From positions 1 through 34,783 of the forward strand of contig NZ_AHZC01000344.1 of NCBI RefSeq assembly GCF_000247475.1: a stretch of 34,783 nucleotides of DNA. Reading direction: 5' to 3'. The notes under the pieces were generated by a model. It made no database searches and was not told the DNA's origin. It was given only the letters and a program-made list of their open reading frames with translations. The position numbers and the translations under genes were made by a program. Source of the DNA: Rhizobium sp. PDO1-076 (lineage in GTDB: Bacteria > Pseudomonadota > Alphaproteobacteria > Rhizobiales > Rhizobiaceae). This document shows, one piece after another, positions 7,302-15,591 of the stretch. The number at the start of each line of letters is the position of its first letter. The stretch's first letter is position 1.

Positions 7302-7653
7302 TTAAATTGCAGGCAGGTTTGTGGTCGGCGCTTAGGTGGCGGCGGCGGACAAATATGCGAGGCCGTTCACCACCGCGTACGTCCCCGCCTAAAGGCCCGT
7401 GAAGTCACGAGTCCATATCGGCGGCATCAGGCCGCTATGCCGGGATCACATAAGCAGACTAGCAACTTTCAGGAAGTCGAAGTGGCGGGTTGAACGACTG
7501 GAAAGACGGCGCGAAGCTGTACCTTTTCATGCTACCGCCAATGATTGGTTTGGGCCGATAGACGACAATCCTGTCATTGCTGTCAGAGCGCAACTACCGG
7601 GTTGAAGTATGTGGAGGCCCCTCGACTGAGACTGGCGGCCCCTATCGAGGCAT
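7302..7653. other. Gene-free stretch (about 350 bases)
   Basis: I find no frame with recognisable protein similarity. A 68-codon frame at 7399-7605 has no ribosome site and no family resemblance. At the right edge a small hairpin (ATGGCG-GAA-CGCCAT, 7657-7671) overlaps the end of the converging gene. The stretch separates the stress locus from the element-like block to the right. Confidence 0.6.
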
Positions 7654-8307
7654 TCATGGCGGAACGCCATTGGCGCCTTGCCGCGCTATGCGCGCGAGGT
7701 CATCAAGCGCCGATCGGATGTGTGGCCAGGGAAACTCGGAACCATCCTCCGAGATATTGCCTTCACGCAGCACAGCTTCGAGTTTGGCCGCTACACCGGC
7801 CAGCGAAGTTGCGGGCAAAGCTGCCATGGCGTCGAGCAGGTCCGACGCTCGATCAGCGGACTCTCGCTCGGCTTGCACCGTGGCTGTGTAACCGATGTCC
7901 CGGTCGGCCCTGTCCCATCGCAGCTTATGAGCCGCAAACTCGGCCTCGGCCTCCGCGCAGGCTGCGGCCTCCTCAGGCGCGAGACGAAGCACATCGTGGA
8001 TCGCCTCGCGGGAATACGCCGCCACTGGCTCGCCATCGGATAGCCGGATGACTGAGAAAGGAAAGCCGACGGTCCGTATGAGTTGCCGTTCGAGACCTTG
8101 CTGCCGACGGCAAAGGCGTTCCGCCAGACGGTGGGCATCCTGCCATTGACGCCAGAGCGTCAGGACAGGGTCTGAGGATGCCTCTCGCATGACTGTGTCG
8201 AAGGCGAAGGCGCCCGATCCCAATGCTCCCATCGCAATGGCGGTACCTGACAGCATCTTCCTGCGGGTGACGTACGGCAAAGTCGTGGTATTGTCAGAAT
8301 CAACCAT
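7654..8307 (-). CDS. Hypothetical protein with a twin-arginine signal
   Basis: The 217-residue protein begins MVDSDNTTTLPYVTRRKMLS followed by a small hydrophobic stretch (GTAIAMGALGSGAFAFDTV), a plausible Tat signal that would send it to the periplasm or keep it as a membrane anchor. The rest is largely helical, charged and rich in Ala/Glu/Arg (for example PEEAAACAEAEAEFAAHKLR), with no enzymatic motif I can name. The C-terminal part contains SEFPWPHIRSALDDLARIA. Similar proteins occur in rhizobial genomic islands as far as I recall, without known function. It is divergent from the XRE regulator, and the shared 136-base intergenic region holds the regulator's candidate operators, so the two are probably co-regulated. 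Confidence 0.65.
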   Translation of the reverse strand: MVDSDNTTTLPYVTRRKMLSGTAIAMGALGSGAFAFDTVMREASSDPVLTLWRQWQDAHRLAERLCRRQQGLERQLIRTVGFPFSVIRLSDGEPVAAYSREAIHDVLRLAPEEAAACAEAEAEFAAHKLRWDRADRDIGYTATVQAERESADRASDLLDAMAALPATSLAGVAAKLEAVLREGNISEDGSEFPWPHIRSALDDLARIARQGANGVPP

Positions 8308-8387
8308 GATCTGAGCTCCGAACAGCTTGGGTTGTCGTCAGGCTGAGTGGAGTGTTCCCGCACTCCGCTTAGTCGCTTGCATGAGTC

Positions 8388-8410
8388 AAATTATATCACA
8401 GACATAATTT
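8388..8410. promoter_or_regulatory. Candidate XRE operator 1 (23-bp palindrome)
   Basis: The half-sites AAATTATATC and GACATAATTT flank ACA, with one mismatch between the 10-bp arms. It lies between the divergent Tat-protein and XRE genes, 34 bp (centre to centre) from a second copy. The very AT-rich sequence stands out from its surroundings. Confidence 0.65.
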
Positions 8411-8421
8411 GGCGGCTCGAT

Positions 8422-8444
8422 AAATTATGTCAAGGTAATAATTT
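8422..8444. promoter_or_regulatory. Candidate XRE operator 2 (23-bp palindrome overlapping the start codon)
   Basis: The half-sites AAATTATGTC and GTAATAATTT flank AAG, with two mismatches. The left half-site matches the complement of operator 1's right half exactly. The site reaches the first base of the TTG start codon at 8444, so a bound repressor would block its own gene. Confidence 0.6.
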
Positions 8445-8680
8445 TGATCACAGAAGAGCAAATCCGAATGGCACGAGCGGCCCTGAAATGGGGTGTCCGG
8501 GATTTGGCCCGCGAAGCTCATGTGACAGCAGCGACCATTACACGTATTGAATCTGGCAAATCGGCACACGCTTCAACGCTAAAGGCCATTCAAGTGGCGT
8601 TTGAAGCCGCTGGTATCGAGTTCATTCCGGAGAACGGCGGCGGTCCGGGCGTGCGACTGGCAAAGAAAATCGCGCCTTAG
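8444..8680 (+). CDS. Small XRE-family helix-turn-helix regulator
   Basis: The 78-residue protein is almost entirely a Cro/CI-type HTH: ARAALKWGVRDLAREAHVTA, then ATITRIESGKSAHASTLKAI, ending in a short EFIPENGGGPGVRL tail of the type common in rhizobial mini-regulators. It begins with TTG at 8444, preceded by a weak AAGG; no ATG precedes the HTH in frame. Two 23-bp palindromes directly upstream, one overlapping the start, point to negative autoregulation and to control of the divergent Tat-signal protein. It resembles element-borne repressors, and alpA and recombinase genes follow on the same strand. Confidence 0.85.
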   Translation: MITEEQIRMARAALKWGVRDLAREAHVTAATITRIESGKSAHASTLKAIQVAFEAAGIEFIPENGGGPGVRLAKKIAP

Positions 8681-8808
8681 ACCTACGTTTTATCCGCTCG
8701 TCCTACGCTGAGGTGCGATCGCGACTAAGTAACTGTTGCAAAGCGATTATTTCCTGCTTTGACTGATCTGGCGGCAGTCAGAAACGAGCAGCAGGAGGTA
8801 GCGTCGCC

Positions 8809-9021
8809 ATGCCCGCATCAGACCGTATCGTCCGGTTGAACACCGGACGCTCCCGCACGACCCCGTCGAGCTCCACGATCTACCACAAGATCGCCGAACG
8901 CCCGTTGCCCGCCCAGTTCAGGATCAGCGTCAACGGCGCGGGATGGCGTGAACCCGAGATCAATCGCTGCATCGCCAACCCCGTCGCATGGCGGCCTGAG
9001 GGAGAGCGCGGCGATGGCTGA
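8809..9021 (+). CDS. AlpA-family small DNA-binding regulator
   Basis: The 70-residue product follows the AlpA pattern: RIVRLNTGRSRT, SSTIYHKIAERPLPAQFRIS, GAGWREPEINRCIANPVAW. AlpA proteins are MerR/excisionase-like winged helices that regulate or assist excision of integrated elements. Several usually conserved positions look altered (TPSSSTIYHK where relatives have TGLSRSTIYRK), so it may be decaying. The ATG is 10 bases after AGGAGG. Its stop overlaps the start of the next gene (ATGGCTGA), indicating translational coupling. Confidence 0.7.
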   Translation: MPASDRIVRLNTGRSRTTPSSSTIYHKIAERPLPAQFRISVNGAGWREPEINRCIANPVAWRPEGERGDG

Positions 9022-9241
9022 TAACGCGAGCCGCACCGATAGAGAGGGACCAGCGAACGACAACCGTGCGCCTGATGGACAGGAGAGCGAGGGCAAGGCC
9101 AAGGCCAAGGCTTCCGGGAAGTTTGACGCGGCTGTGCTGTCTATTGCTCGAATGATCGGCAGGCAGATGGCGCGGGAACACTTCGAGGCGCAGCAGCCCG
9201 CCAACGACAACCGGAGCAGAGGCGCGGCGGATGATGATTAG
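9014..9241 (+). CDS. Small conserved element protein with PANDNR repeats
   Basis: The 75-residue product begins MADNASRTDREGPANDNRAP and ends QQPANDNRSRGAADDD. The centre is lysine/alanine-rich, then KFDAAVLSIARMIGRQMARE. The ANDNR signature at both ends is frequent in small proteins encoded beside alpA and serine recombinases in rhizobial elements. No function is known to me. The ATG at 9014 overlaps the alpA stop by eight bases, favouring this start over in-frame codons upstream. No membrane or signal segment is seen. Confidence 0.6.
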   Translation: MADNASRTDREGPANDNRAPDGQESEGKAKAKASGKFDAAVLSIARMIGRQMAREHFEAQQPANDNRSRGAADDD

Positions 9242-9592
9242 CGCTTGTCGCTGCCTGTGCGGACGACCGAAAACGGCTTGCCTCAGAACTCTGCTTGCAG
9301 TTAGGATTCTTGTCGAGGCCGCACAGTCCGAAATCTGTATGGTGCCATGAAAGCCTTTTTGGGCTTGAACGATCGGGCCAGAGCAAAGTCGTCCCCTCAA
9401 GGCCCAGCCGCTAACGCGGTGGCGCGTGCCGCGCCAGCCTTGACCGGCCGTCTTCGCTCAGGCGTTCGGCCGGGACGCAAGGAAAGGCGGATTGCGGGCG
9501 CTGCAACCGCGCCCGTCTCGCCCACGAATGCAGCCGTCGCGAACGCCGCTGACCATGCCGCCAGCGTTGCGGACCAACAAGGAGACATGCCC

Positions 9593-11201
9593 ATGACCCG
9601 TGTTGCCCTCTATGCGCGCTATTCCTCCGACAACCAGCGTGATGCTTCGATCGAGGACCAGTTGCGCCATCTCCGGCGCATCGCTCATTCGCCCTGGTAT
9701 CCAGTCACTTCTCGCGAATGCACATGCAGGCCGCTTTGACGTGGTGCTGTCGGAAGCGCTGGACCGTATCAGTCGCGATCAGGAGGACGTGGCCGGCGTC
9801 TTCAAGCGCCTGCGCTTCGCGGGCGTAACGATCGTCACCTTGTCGGAAGGCGAGATCAATGAGCTTCATGTCGGCCTGAAGGGCACGATGAACGCCCTGT
9901 TTCTCAAGGACCTCGCCATCAAGACCCATCGCGGCATCCGGGGCCGCGTCGAGGCCGGAAAGATCGGCGGGGGCAACGCCTACGGCTACCGTGTCGTCCA
10001 TCGGCTCGACACACACGGCGAGCCGATCCGTGGCGAACGCGAAATCATCGAGGAGCAGGCTGAAATCGTGCGGCGCATCTTCCGTGAATATGTCGCTGGC
10101 AAAGGGCCGCGCCACATCGCTGCAGACTTGAACCGCGAGGGCATCCCAAGCCCCACGGGAAACCGCTGGAACGATGCCACCATCCGGGGCAACCGCATCA
10201 TCAGTTCCGGCATCCTGAACTGTGAGCTTTATGTCGGCGTCATCCGCTGGAACCGGCAGAAGAAGCTCAAGAACCCCGACACAGGGCGCTTCACATACCG
10301 CCTCAACCCCGAAAGCGACTGGATACGCACAGAGGCTCCCGAGCTTCGTATCGTGCCGCAGGAGCTTTGGGATGCAGCCAAAGTGCGCCAGGACAATCTG
10401 ACCGCCCTTTACAAGAAGCAGATCGACAGTTCGCGTGATGCCATGCGGGAGCTAAGGAACAGCGGGATGAACGCCACCCATCGCCCGCGCACGCTCTTGT
10501 CCGGTCTGGTATTCTGCGGCAGTTGTGGCGGCACATATTCCCGGCGCGGACAGGACCGCTTCACCTGCTCCAATCGTGTGCTCGGCAATGGCTGCGACAA
10601 TGCCCGCACCGTTCCTGGCAAGACACTTGAAGCCCGGGTGCTGGCTGGCCTGCGCGAGCGTCTGATGACCCCAGACATGATGGCGGAAGCCGTGCGCGCC
10701 TATGCAGAGGAAACCAACAGGCTCAACTGCGACCGCCGCCATTCCGCCGAGGCCAACCGTCGCGAGCTTGGCGAGGTTGCAAAGGCTATTGCCGAGATCG
10801 TGCACGTCATCGAGCAGGGAGGCTGGCATCGTGCCCTGTCCGACCGCCTGACCGAATTGGAGGCCAGACAGGACAACCTCACGGCGCGTCTCGCCGATAT
10901 CCCGCAGGACGTACCCGATCTTCATCCGAGCATCGCGGAGACCCTTAGGCGCAGAATCGAGCGTTTGACCGAGGCGCTCTCTCATCCCGGCAACGCGCTA
11001 GAAGCAGCAAACACCATCCGCCAGATCATCGATCGCGTTGTGGTCACTCCAGGCCAGAAGCGCGGCAGCTACAGCATCACCTTGCAGGGCGAGCTTGGCA
11101 CAATCCTCGACTGGATCGATCGCAACGAAAAACCCGGCTACAAACCTAGGACGGACACCGCTCAATCCCGTTTGTCGGCGTCGATAAATGCTCGGGCTTG
11201 A
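9593..11201 (+). pseudogene. Large serine recombinase, inactivated by a frameshifting deletion
   Basis: The start at 9593 (8 bases after AAGGAG) gives MTRVALYARYSSDNQRDASI with the catalytic serine motif YARYS (Ser11). After EDQLR (about 9667) the frame runs out of family and stops at 9739. The next frame resumes in the family with AISGASLIRPGIQSLLANA and continues to 11201: FDVVLSEALDRISRDQEDVA, GLKGTMNALFLKDLAIKTHR, a recombinase domain, the zinc ribbon (CGSCGGTYSRRGQDRFTCS), and a coiled-coil C terminus. Relatives have roughly 20 residues between EDQxR and AISGAS, so a deletion not divisible by three removed that segment and separated the catalytic serine from the rest. It would have been the integrase of the element carrying alpA. 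The last codons run into a palindromic repeat. Confidence 0.85.
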
Positions 11202-11207
11202 CCCGAG
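11191..11207. repeat. Palindromic intergenic element CTCGGG-N5-CCCGAG
   Basis: CTCGGGCTTGACCCGAG is a short palindrome I recall as a frequent dispersed intergenic repeat in Rhizobiales genomes. Outer bases GCGTCG/CGACGC extend the pairing. The recombinase stop codon (11199-11201) falls inside it, so the natural C terminus of that protein may have been altered here. There is no T-tract. Confidence 0.55.
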
Positions 11208-11488
11208 GATCCCGACGCAAGCGCTCGCAATTCTCAGGCGAGATGGCAACGCCCGTGCTTGCGGCGATCGCCCTCGCAAGGACCCGCAAAAAGGGCAAGT
11301 GCAGGACCGGCCAAGGTGGCTTAGGTCACACCAATGGGGGCCTTACCGGACGCTTGGCTGCAAATCCATGCGGAAAACGCAATCCTTGCGCGCTGCCATA
11401 GGCGCAGGTGTACCGATCGGCGCGCCATCCGACTTGACAGAATGCAAGCCGGATCTACACCGCGTTTTACGTTTATCGGGAGGCAATC

Positions 11489-12454
11489 ATGAAATCGCTC
11501 GCATCTTTTTCCAGCTTTGTCGGCAAGACCTTTGCCGTCTGGGTCATCCTTTTCGCCGTGCTCGGCTTCTTCTTCCCCGAACTGTTCAAGCAGATCGTGC
11601 CATGGATCGTCACGCTTCTGGCGATCATCATGTTCGGCATGGGCCTGACCATCTCGCTTGACGATTTCCGCGAGGTGGTGAAGCGTCCCTTCGATGTGGC
11701 GATCGGGGTTGGCTCGCAATTCGTCATCATGCCGCTTCTCGCCGTGCTGTTGACCATGCTCATCCCCATGCCGCCGGAAGTCGCCGCCGGTGTCATTCTG
11801 GTCGGTTGCTGCCCCGGTGGCACGTCGTCGAATGTCATGACCTATCTGAGCAAGGGCGATGTGGCTTTGTCGGTTGCCTGCACCAGCGTCACCACGCTGG
11901 CAGCGCCGATCGTCACGCCCTTCCTCGTCTGGCTGTTTGCCAGCCAGTTCCTGCCCGTCGATGCCATGGCCATGTTCATCAGCATTGTGAAGGTGGTGCT
12001 GGTGCCGCTGGCGCTCGGCTTTGCGTTGCAGAAACTTGCACCGACCGTGGTGCGCGCCGCCGTTCCGGCACTGCCACTGGTCAGCGTGCTGGGCATCGTG
12101 CTGATCGTCGCGGCCGTCGTCGGCGCCAGCAAGGGCGCGATTGTCCAATCCGGCCTGATGATTTTCGCCGTCGTTGTGCTGCACAACGGCCTGGGCTTCC
12201 TGCTCGGCTTCTTTGCCGCCAAGGCCTGCGGCCTGTCACTGGCGCGGCGCAAGGCGATCGCCATCGAGGTCGGCATGCAAAATAGCGGTCTCGGTGCGGC
12301 CCTTGCCAATACCTATTTCTCGCCGCTGGCCGCCGTGCCCAGCGCCATCTTCAGCGTCTGGCACAATATTTCCGGCGCGCTGCTGGCCAATTATTTCGCC
12401 CGTCAGGTCGAAGCCGAAGACGCGCCCGCAGTGGTGGTGCCGACAAGGCCCTGA
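11489..12454 (+). CDS. Bile acid:sodium symporter (BASS) family transporter
   Basis: The 321-residue integral membrane protein has about nine to ten hydrophobic segments and the BASS signatures GMGLTISLDDF, VGCCPGGTSSNVMTYLSKGD (the cation/substrate-binding crossover region) and EVGMQNSGLGAALA. Bacterial members move organic anions such as pantoate, ketopantoate or other carboxylates with sodium; the actual substrate here cannot be read from sequence. The ATG at 11489 follows GGGAGG by five bases. It stands alone, 287 bases after the broken recombinase, and marks the return to ordinary chromosomal genes. A hairpin follows, shared with the converging GDPD gene. Confidence 0.88.
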   Translation: MKSLASFSSFVGKTFAVWVILFAVLGFFFPELFKQIVPWIVTLLAIIMFGMGLTISLDDFREVVKRPFDVAIGVGSQFVIMPLLAVLLTMLIPMPPEVAAGVILVGCCPGGTSSNVMTYLSKGDVALSVACTSVTTLAAPIVTPFLVWLFASQFLPVDAMAMFISIVKVVLVPLALGFALQKLAPTVVRAAVPALPLVSVLGIVLIVAAVVGASKGAIVQSGLMIFAVVVLHNGLGFLLGFFAAKACGLSLARRKAIAIEVGMQNSGLGAALANTYFSPLAAVPSAIFSVWHNISGALLANYFARQVEAEDAPAVVVPTRP

Positions 12455-12501
12455 CAGCTCGGGCCTGAAAGCTTGGCCTGGAAGCTCCGGTCAAACAAGG
12501 C

Positions 12502-12528
12502 ATGCCGGGCGGTCAAACCGTCCGGCAT
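12502..12528. terminator. Hairpin between converging transporter and GDPD genes
   Basis: ATGCCGGGCGG and CCGTCCGGCAT pair through 11 positions with one wobble and the loop TCAAA. No U-tract follows on either strand, so termination efficiency is uncertain. Its position between two convergent genes suggests a bidirectional role. A perfect 12-bp tandem duplication (CATCAGAACTCA twice, 12526-12549) follows it. Confidence 0.5.
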
Positions 12529-12561
12529 CAGAACTCACATCAGAACTCAATTGGCCAACAC

Positions 12562-13617
12562 TCAGTTGGTCAGATCATAGCTGCGCCGCAGCCCCTGCGC
12601 GTCGAGCCAGCCGATCAGGGCGGCCGGTTCGTCGGTCTGGATGATCGTCACGCCGCGGTCGACGAAGAAGCCGTAGACATCCTCTGGCCGTCCGGCCGCC
12701 ATGGCCAGGTAGTCGCCGCGTCCGCCGGCGACCATGCCCTCCGGCCGGTCGGTAATCGGGTAGGTATTGATCCAGAGATGCGTGTTGTTGCGGATCGCGG
12801 CTGCCCGCGCCCGAGCTGACAACAGTGGCCCGCCATCGGTGGTCAGCGGCTTGCCGGCATTGCGGTACCAGTGGATCAGCTCGGCCGCCGGCGCCGACAG
12901 CGACGCCTCGGTGCGGTCGATGAAATCGGCTTCTTTCACCGCATCGTCGGCCAGGATCGGCATGAAGGCGATCTCGGGGCCGATCGCCCGGCGGATGTCG
13001 CGGGCAAGCTGCAGCCGCTCGGCATTCCACACCGCCATTTTCAACAGCAGGCCGTCGGTCATCTCCAGCCGCTGCGCCAGTTCGGCCACTTCGACCAGCG
13101 CTTCCGGCTCCAGCTTGTTGTCGATATTGATCAGGATGCGGCCCTTGGCATGGCGCATCGCCTCTTCCAGCGTAAACACCGTCTCATCCGTCAGTTGACG
13201 CTGACCTTCGACGACAAGCCGACAGGTTCGAAGCGCGGCAAGCGACAGGTCTTCGACGGCGCCGCGACAGGTGGTGGTGCGCTCCAGCGTCGCGTCATGC
13301 ATGACGACAAGCACGCCGTCCCGGCTGCGCCGCACATCCATTTCGACCATCTCGACGCCCTGTTCGACGGCATGGTCGATGGCCGCAAACGAGTTTTCCG
13401 CCCGGACCGGCACGCCGTTTTCCTTCCATCCGGCCCGGTGGGCGACCACCATGACATGGTCGCGCCACAGATTGGCATCGGTCAGCCGCTGGTGGATCAG
13501 GGCGCTGCGGCCCGCCAAGGGGCCAGAAAAAGTGTCGGCAGCAGGGAAGGGGGCATTCAGCGCCGATTGCGGCAGGAGGCCGACAAGGGTGGCTAGGATG
13601 GAAACGGCAAGACGCAT
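12562..13617 (-). CDS. Exported glycerophosphodiester phosphodiesterase family protein
   Basis: The 351-residue protein carries the GDPD TIM-barrel signatures: VVAHRAGWKENGVP with the catalytic first histidine, AENSFAAIDHAVEQGVEMVE supplying the metal-binding EMD glutamate/aspartate, and VVMHDATLERTTTC with the second histidine. Later comes ILINIDNKLE. The last quarter (DGGPLLSARARAAAIRNNTH, GVTIIQTDEPAALIGWLDAQ) is the typical barrel end where TDEP sits. An N-terminal hydrophobic stretch (MRLAVSILATLVGLLPQSAL) looks like a Sec signal, so it probably works in the periplasm, releasing glycerol-3-phosphate from phosphodiesters. A different phosphodiester substrate is possible. It is divergent from the GH32 gene. 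Confidence 0.88.
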   Translation of the reverse strand: MRLAVSILATLVGLLPQSALNAPFPAADTFSGPLAGRSALIHQRLTDANLWRDHVMVVAHRAGWKENGVPVRAENSFAAIDHAVEQGVEMVEMDVRRSRDGVLVVMHDATLERTTTCRGAVEDLSLAALRTCRLVVEGQRQLTDETVFTLEEAMRHAKGRILINIDNKLEPEALVEVAELAQRLEMTDGLLLKMAVWNAERLQLARDIRRAIGPEIAFMPILADDAVKEADFIDRTEASLSAPAAELIHWYRNAGKPLTTDGGPLLSARARAAAIRNNTHLWINTYPITDRPEGMVAGGRGDYLAMAAGRPEDVYGFFVDRGVTIIQTDEPAALIGWLDAQGLRRSYDLTN

Positions 13618-13760
13618 CGGCAGTCGCTCCAGGTCCGGAATCTCTCGAGCTTCCGATAGCGGTTGCGAATGAAAGCGCGATGACGCTGCGATGAAGGCTT
13701 GATGACAGGCAGGAAAGGGAACAGGCTGGCGGGCATTGTCGTTGTTCCATCTCGCGCGCG

Positions 13761-13782
13761 GCCGGCCTATCGCTCGGCCGGC
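13761..13782 (+). other. Leader hairpin upstream of the GH32 gene
   Basis: GCCGGCC and GGCCGGC form a perfect 7-bp stem with an 8-base loop, ending about 42 bases before the GH32 start codon. It would lie in the mRNA leader if transcription starts further upstream. No riboswitch class is recognised. Confidence 0.35.
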
Positions 13783-13824
13783 GGGAGTGCTGCTTGGCTT
13801 GATTGGGAATGTGGAGAAAATGAC

Positions 13825-15552
13825 ATGGCAGGTTCAATGGAGACGGCGGTGGAGCATCGCGTTATCGAGACGGAGCTTCCGGTCAACGCGACATTGCATC
13901 TCTGGCTGAAGGCGGTCTCGCCGGAAGAGCCGGGCTCGGTCTCCTTCCACAGCACCAATGGCAAGTTCGGCGAGGTCCAGGCGGTCAATGCCGAGGAACA
14001 TTCCTTCCGCATCTACCATGTCTTCGGTGGCGGCTCGATCGAGCTGATCTACGATCCGGCGGTAACCTCCGTATCGGTCGCCTACTGGTTTACCGCCAGC
14101 GACGTGCTGGAGACCGGCATCACCGTCCTGCACACCAATCCGGCCAACGCGCCGCCGGAACTGCCGGAGAGCTATCACTTCCGCCCGCCATTCGGCTGGA
14201 TGAACGATCCGAACGGTTTCGGCCGCTTCGGCGGCAGGCCGCATCTGTTCTACCAGCATTATTCGCATGGACGCATCTGGAACAACATGCATTGGGGTCA
14301 TGCCGTGTCCTCCGACTACCTGCGTTGGCGCCATCTGCCGGTCTTCCTTTTTCCGTCGGAAGAGCTGTCGGTACGACCCGACAAGCGCGGCGGCGCCTTT
14401 TCCGGCTCGGCGATCGCCCTGCCGAACGGACCGGGCATCCGCGTCTTTTTCACCGAAAAGATCGCCGACCGGGTGCCCGAGCAGGAGATCCAGATGTCGG
14501 CGACGTCGGCCGATCTGTTCAGCGCGGGTGCTGCCGAAGTGCTTCTTCCGCGCCGCCCGGACGGCGAGGGGCTGACCTTCGATTTCCGCGATCCGTACGT
14601 CTTTCGCGGCCCGGACGGGCGCTGGAAAATGCTGCTCGGCAGCCAGAGCGATGCCGGCGGCGTCATCCTGCTCTATGAGACGGAGGACAATGCGGCGGCC
14701 GGCGGCTGGATCTATCTCGGCAAGCTTTATACCGAGACCCGCTACGAGACCTCGGCCCTGGAATGCCCCTGCCTGCTGCCGCTCGACGGCGATCCGCGCG
14801 ATCCCGCCACCCGCTGGGCACTGATCTACGGCCTGATGAACGGGGAGGACAAGGACACCGGTCGCCGCAACCTGTCCATGGTCGATGTCGGTTGGTTCGA
14901 TGGCCGGACCTTCACCAAGGAATTCGGCCGCGAACTGGATTTCGGCACCGACAACTATGCCTTCCAGGCCTTTGTCGATGGCGGCAGTCCGGTGGGCATC
15001 GGCTGGCTCGGCAACTGGGCCGATACCGGTCCGACGATCGATTTTCCGAGTGCCATGAGCCTGCCACGCACGCTGCTGCTGGAGGATGGCGAATTGCTGA
15101 CACCGCCAATCGGGGCTGCAGAAAGCCTGCGCTCGCGCATGCTCGACCGCACAAGGCTTGCCGCCGGCCAGACGGTGGCCTTGCCGCATGGGGCAGCCGA
15201 GATCGTCTTCGACCTCAGCGAGCCGGGGGCGGCCTTCCATCTCGAACTCGACCATCCCGAGATGCGTCTCGCGGTGACCCAGCACGGCGAGGGGCTGGAG
15301 ATCGTCCAGCAACACATGCCGACTGAGGTGCAGGAAAACGCAGGCCCGCCCGGGCCGCGTTATCTCGCCAAGGCGGTCAAGGCGAAGCGGTTTCGCGTCT
15401 TCCTCGACTATGGCTCGCTGGAGATCTTCGCCGATGGCGGGCGCCATGCCGGCACCAAACGCATCACCGGTTTTGAACCGGTGCGGGCGCTGCGGTTGGC
15501 GGCCGAGCCGGGCGTTGTCGTGCATGCCACGGTCTGGGCCCTACGGTTGTAG
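13825..15552 (+). CDS. Glycoside hydrolase family 32 (beta-fructofuranosidase/levanase type)
   Basis: The 575-residue protein has all three GH32 catalytic signatures: nucleophile Asp128 in GWMNDPNGFGR, transition-state stabiliser Asp256 in FDFRDPYVF, and acid/base Glu313 in SALECPCLLPL. The five-bladed propeller is followed by a C-terminal beta-sandwich, ending with VFLDYGSLEIFADGGRHAGT. Residues 1-110 form an extra N-terminal region before the propeller, predicted beta-rich (ATLHLWLKAVSPEEPGSVSF). There is no signal peptide, so it probably cleaves fructosides such as sucrose or imported fructo-oligosaccharides in the cytoplasm. The ATG at 13825 follows GGAGA; an in-frame ATG at 13699 would add a low-complexity segment with no support. 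No transporter or regulator is adjacent, which is unusual for a sugar-use gene. Confidence 0.9.
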   Translation: MAGSMETAVEHRVIETELPVNATLHLWLKAVSPEEPGSVSFHSTNGKFGEVQAVNAEEHSFRIYHVFGGGSIELIYDPAVTSVSVAYWFTASDVLETGITVLHTNPANAPPELPESYHFRPPFGWMNDPNGFGRFGGRPHLFYQHYSHGRIWNNMHWGHAVSSDYLRWRHLPVFLFPSEELSVRPDKRGGAFSGSAIALPNGPGIRVFFTEKIADRVPEQEIQMSATSADLFSAGAAEVLLPRRPDGEGLTFDFRDPYVFRGPDGRWKMLLGSQSDAGGVILLYETEDNAAAGGWIYLGKLYTETRYETSALECPCLLPLDGDPRDPATRWALIYGLMNGEDKDTGRRNLSMVDVGWFDGRTFTKEFGRELDFGTDNYAFQAFVDGGSPVGIGWLGNWADTGPTIDFPSAMSLPRTLLLEDGELLTPPIGAAESLRSRMLDRTRLAAGQTVALPHGAAEIVFDLSEPGAAFHLELDHPEMRLAVTQHGEGLEIVQQHMPTEVQENAGPPGPRYLAKAVKAKRFRVFLDYGSLEIFADGGRHAGTKRITGFEPVRALRLAAEPGVVVHATVWALRL

Positions 15553-15591
15553 CGCCAATGGTAAGTGGATGCTGACGAATTATCGTCACCG

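Noticed and set aside
9347..9592. Open frame upstream of and in phase with the recombinase start
   Set aside because: No ribosome site and low-complexity Ala/Arg sequence; the recombinase start at 9593 has an AAGGAG site and the family N terminus.
13834..15525. 563-codon minus-strand frame opposite the GH32 gene
   Set aside because: Shadow frame; GH32 catalytic motifs fix the plus-strand gene.
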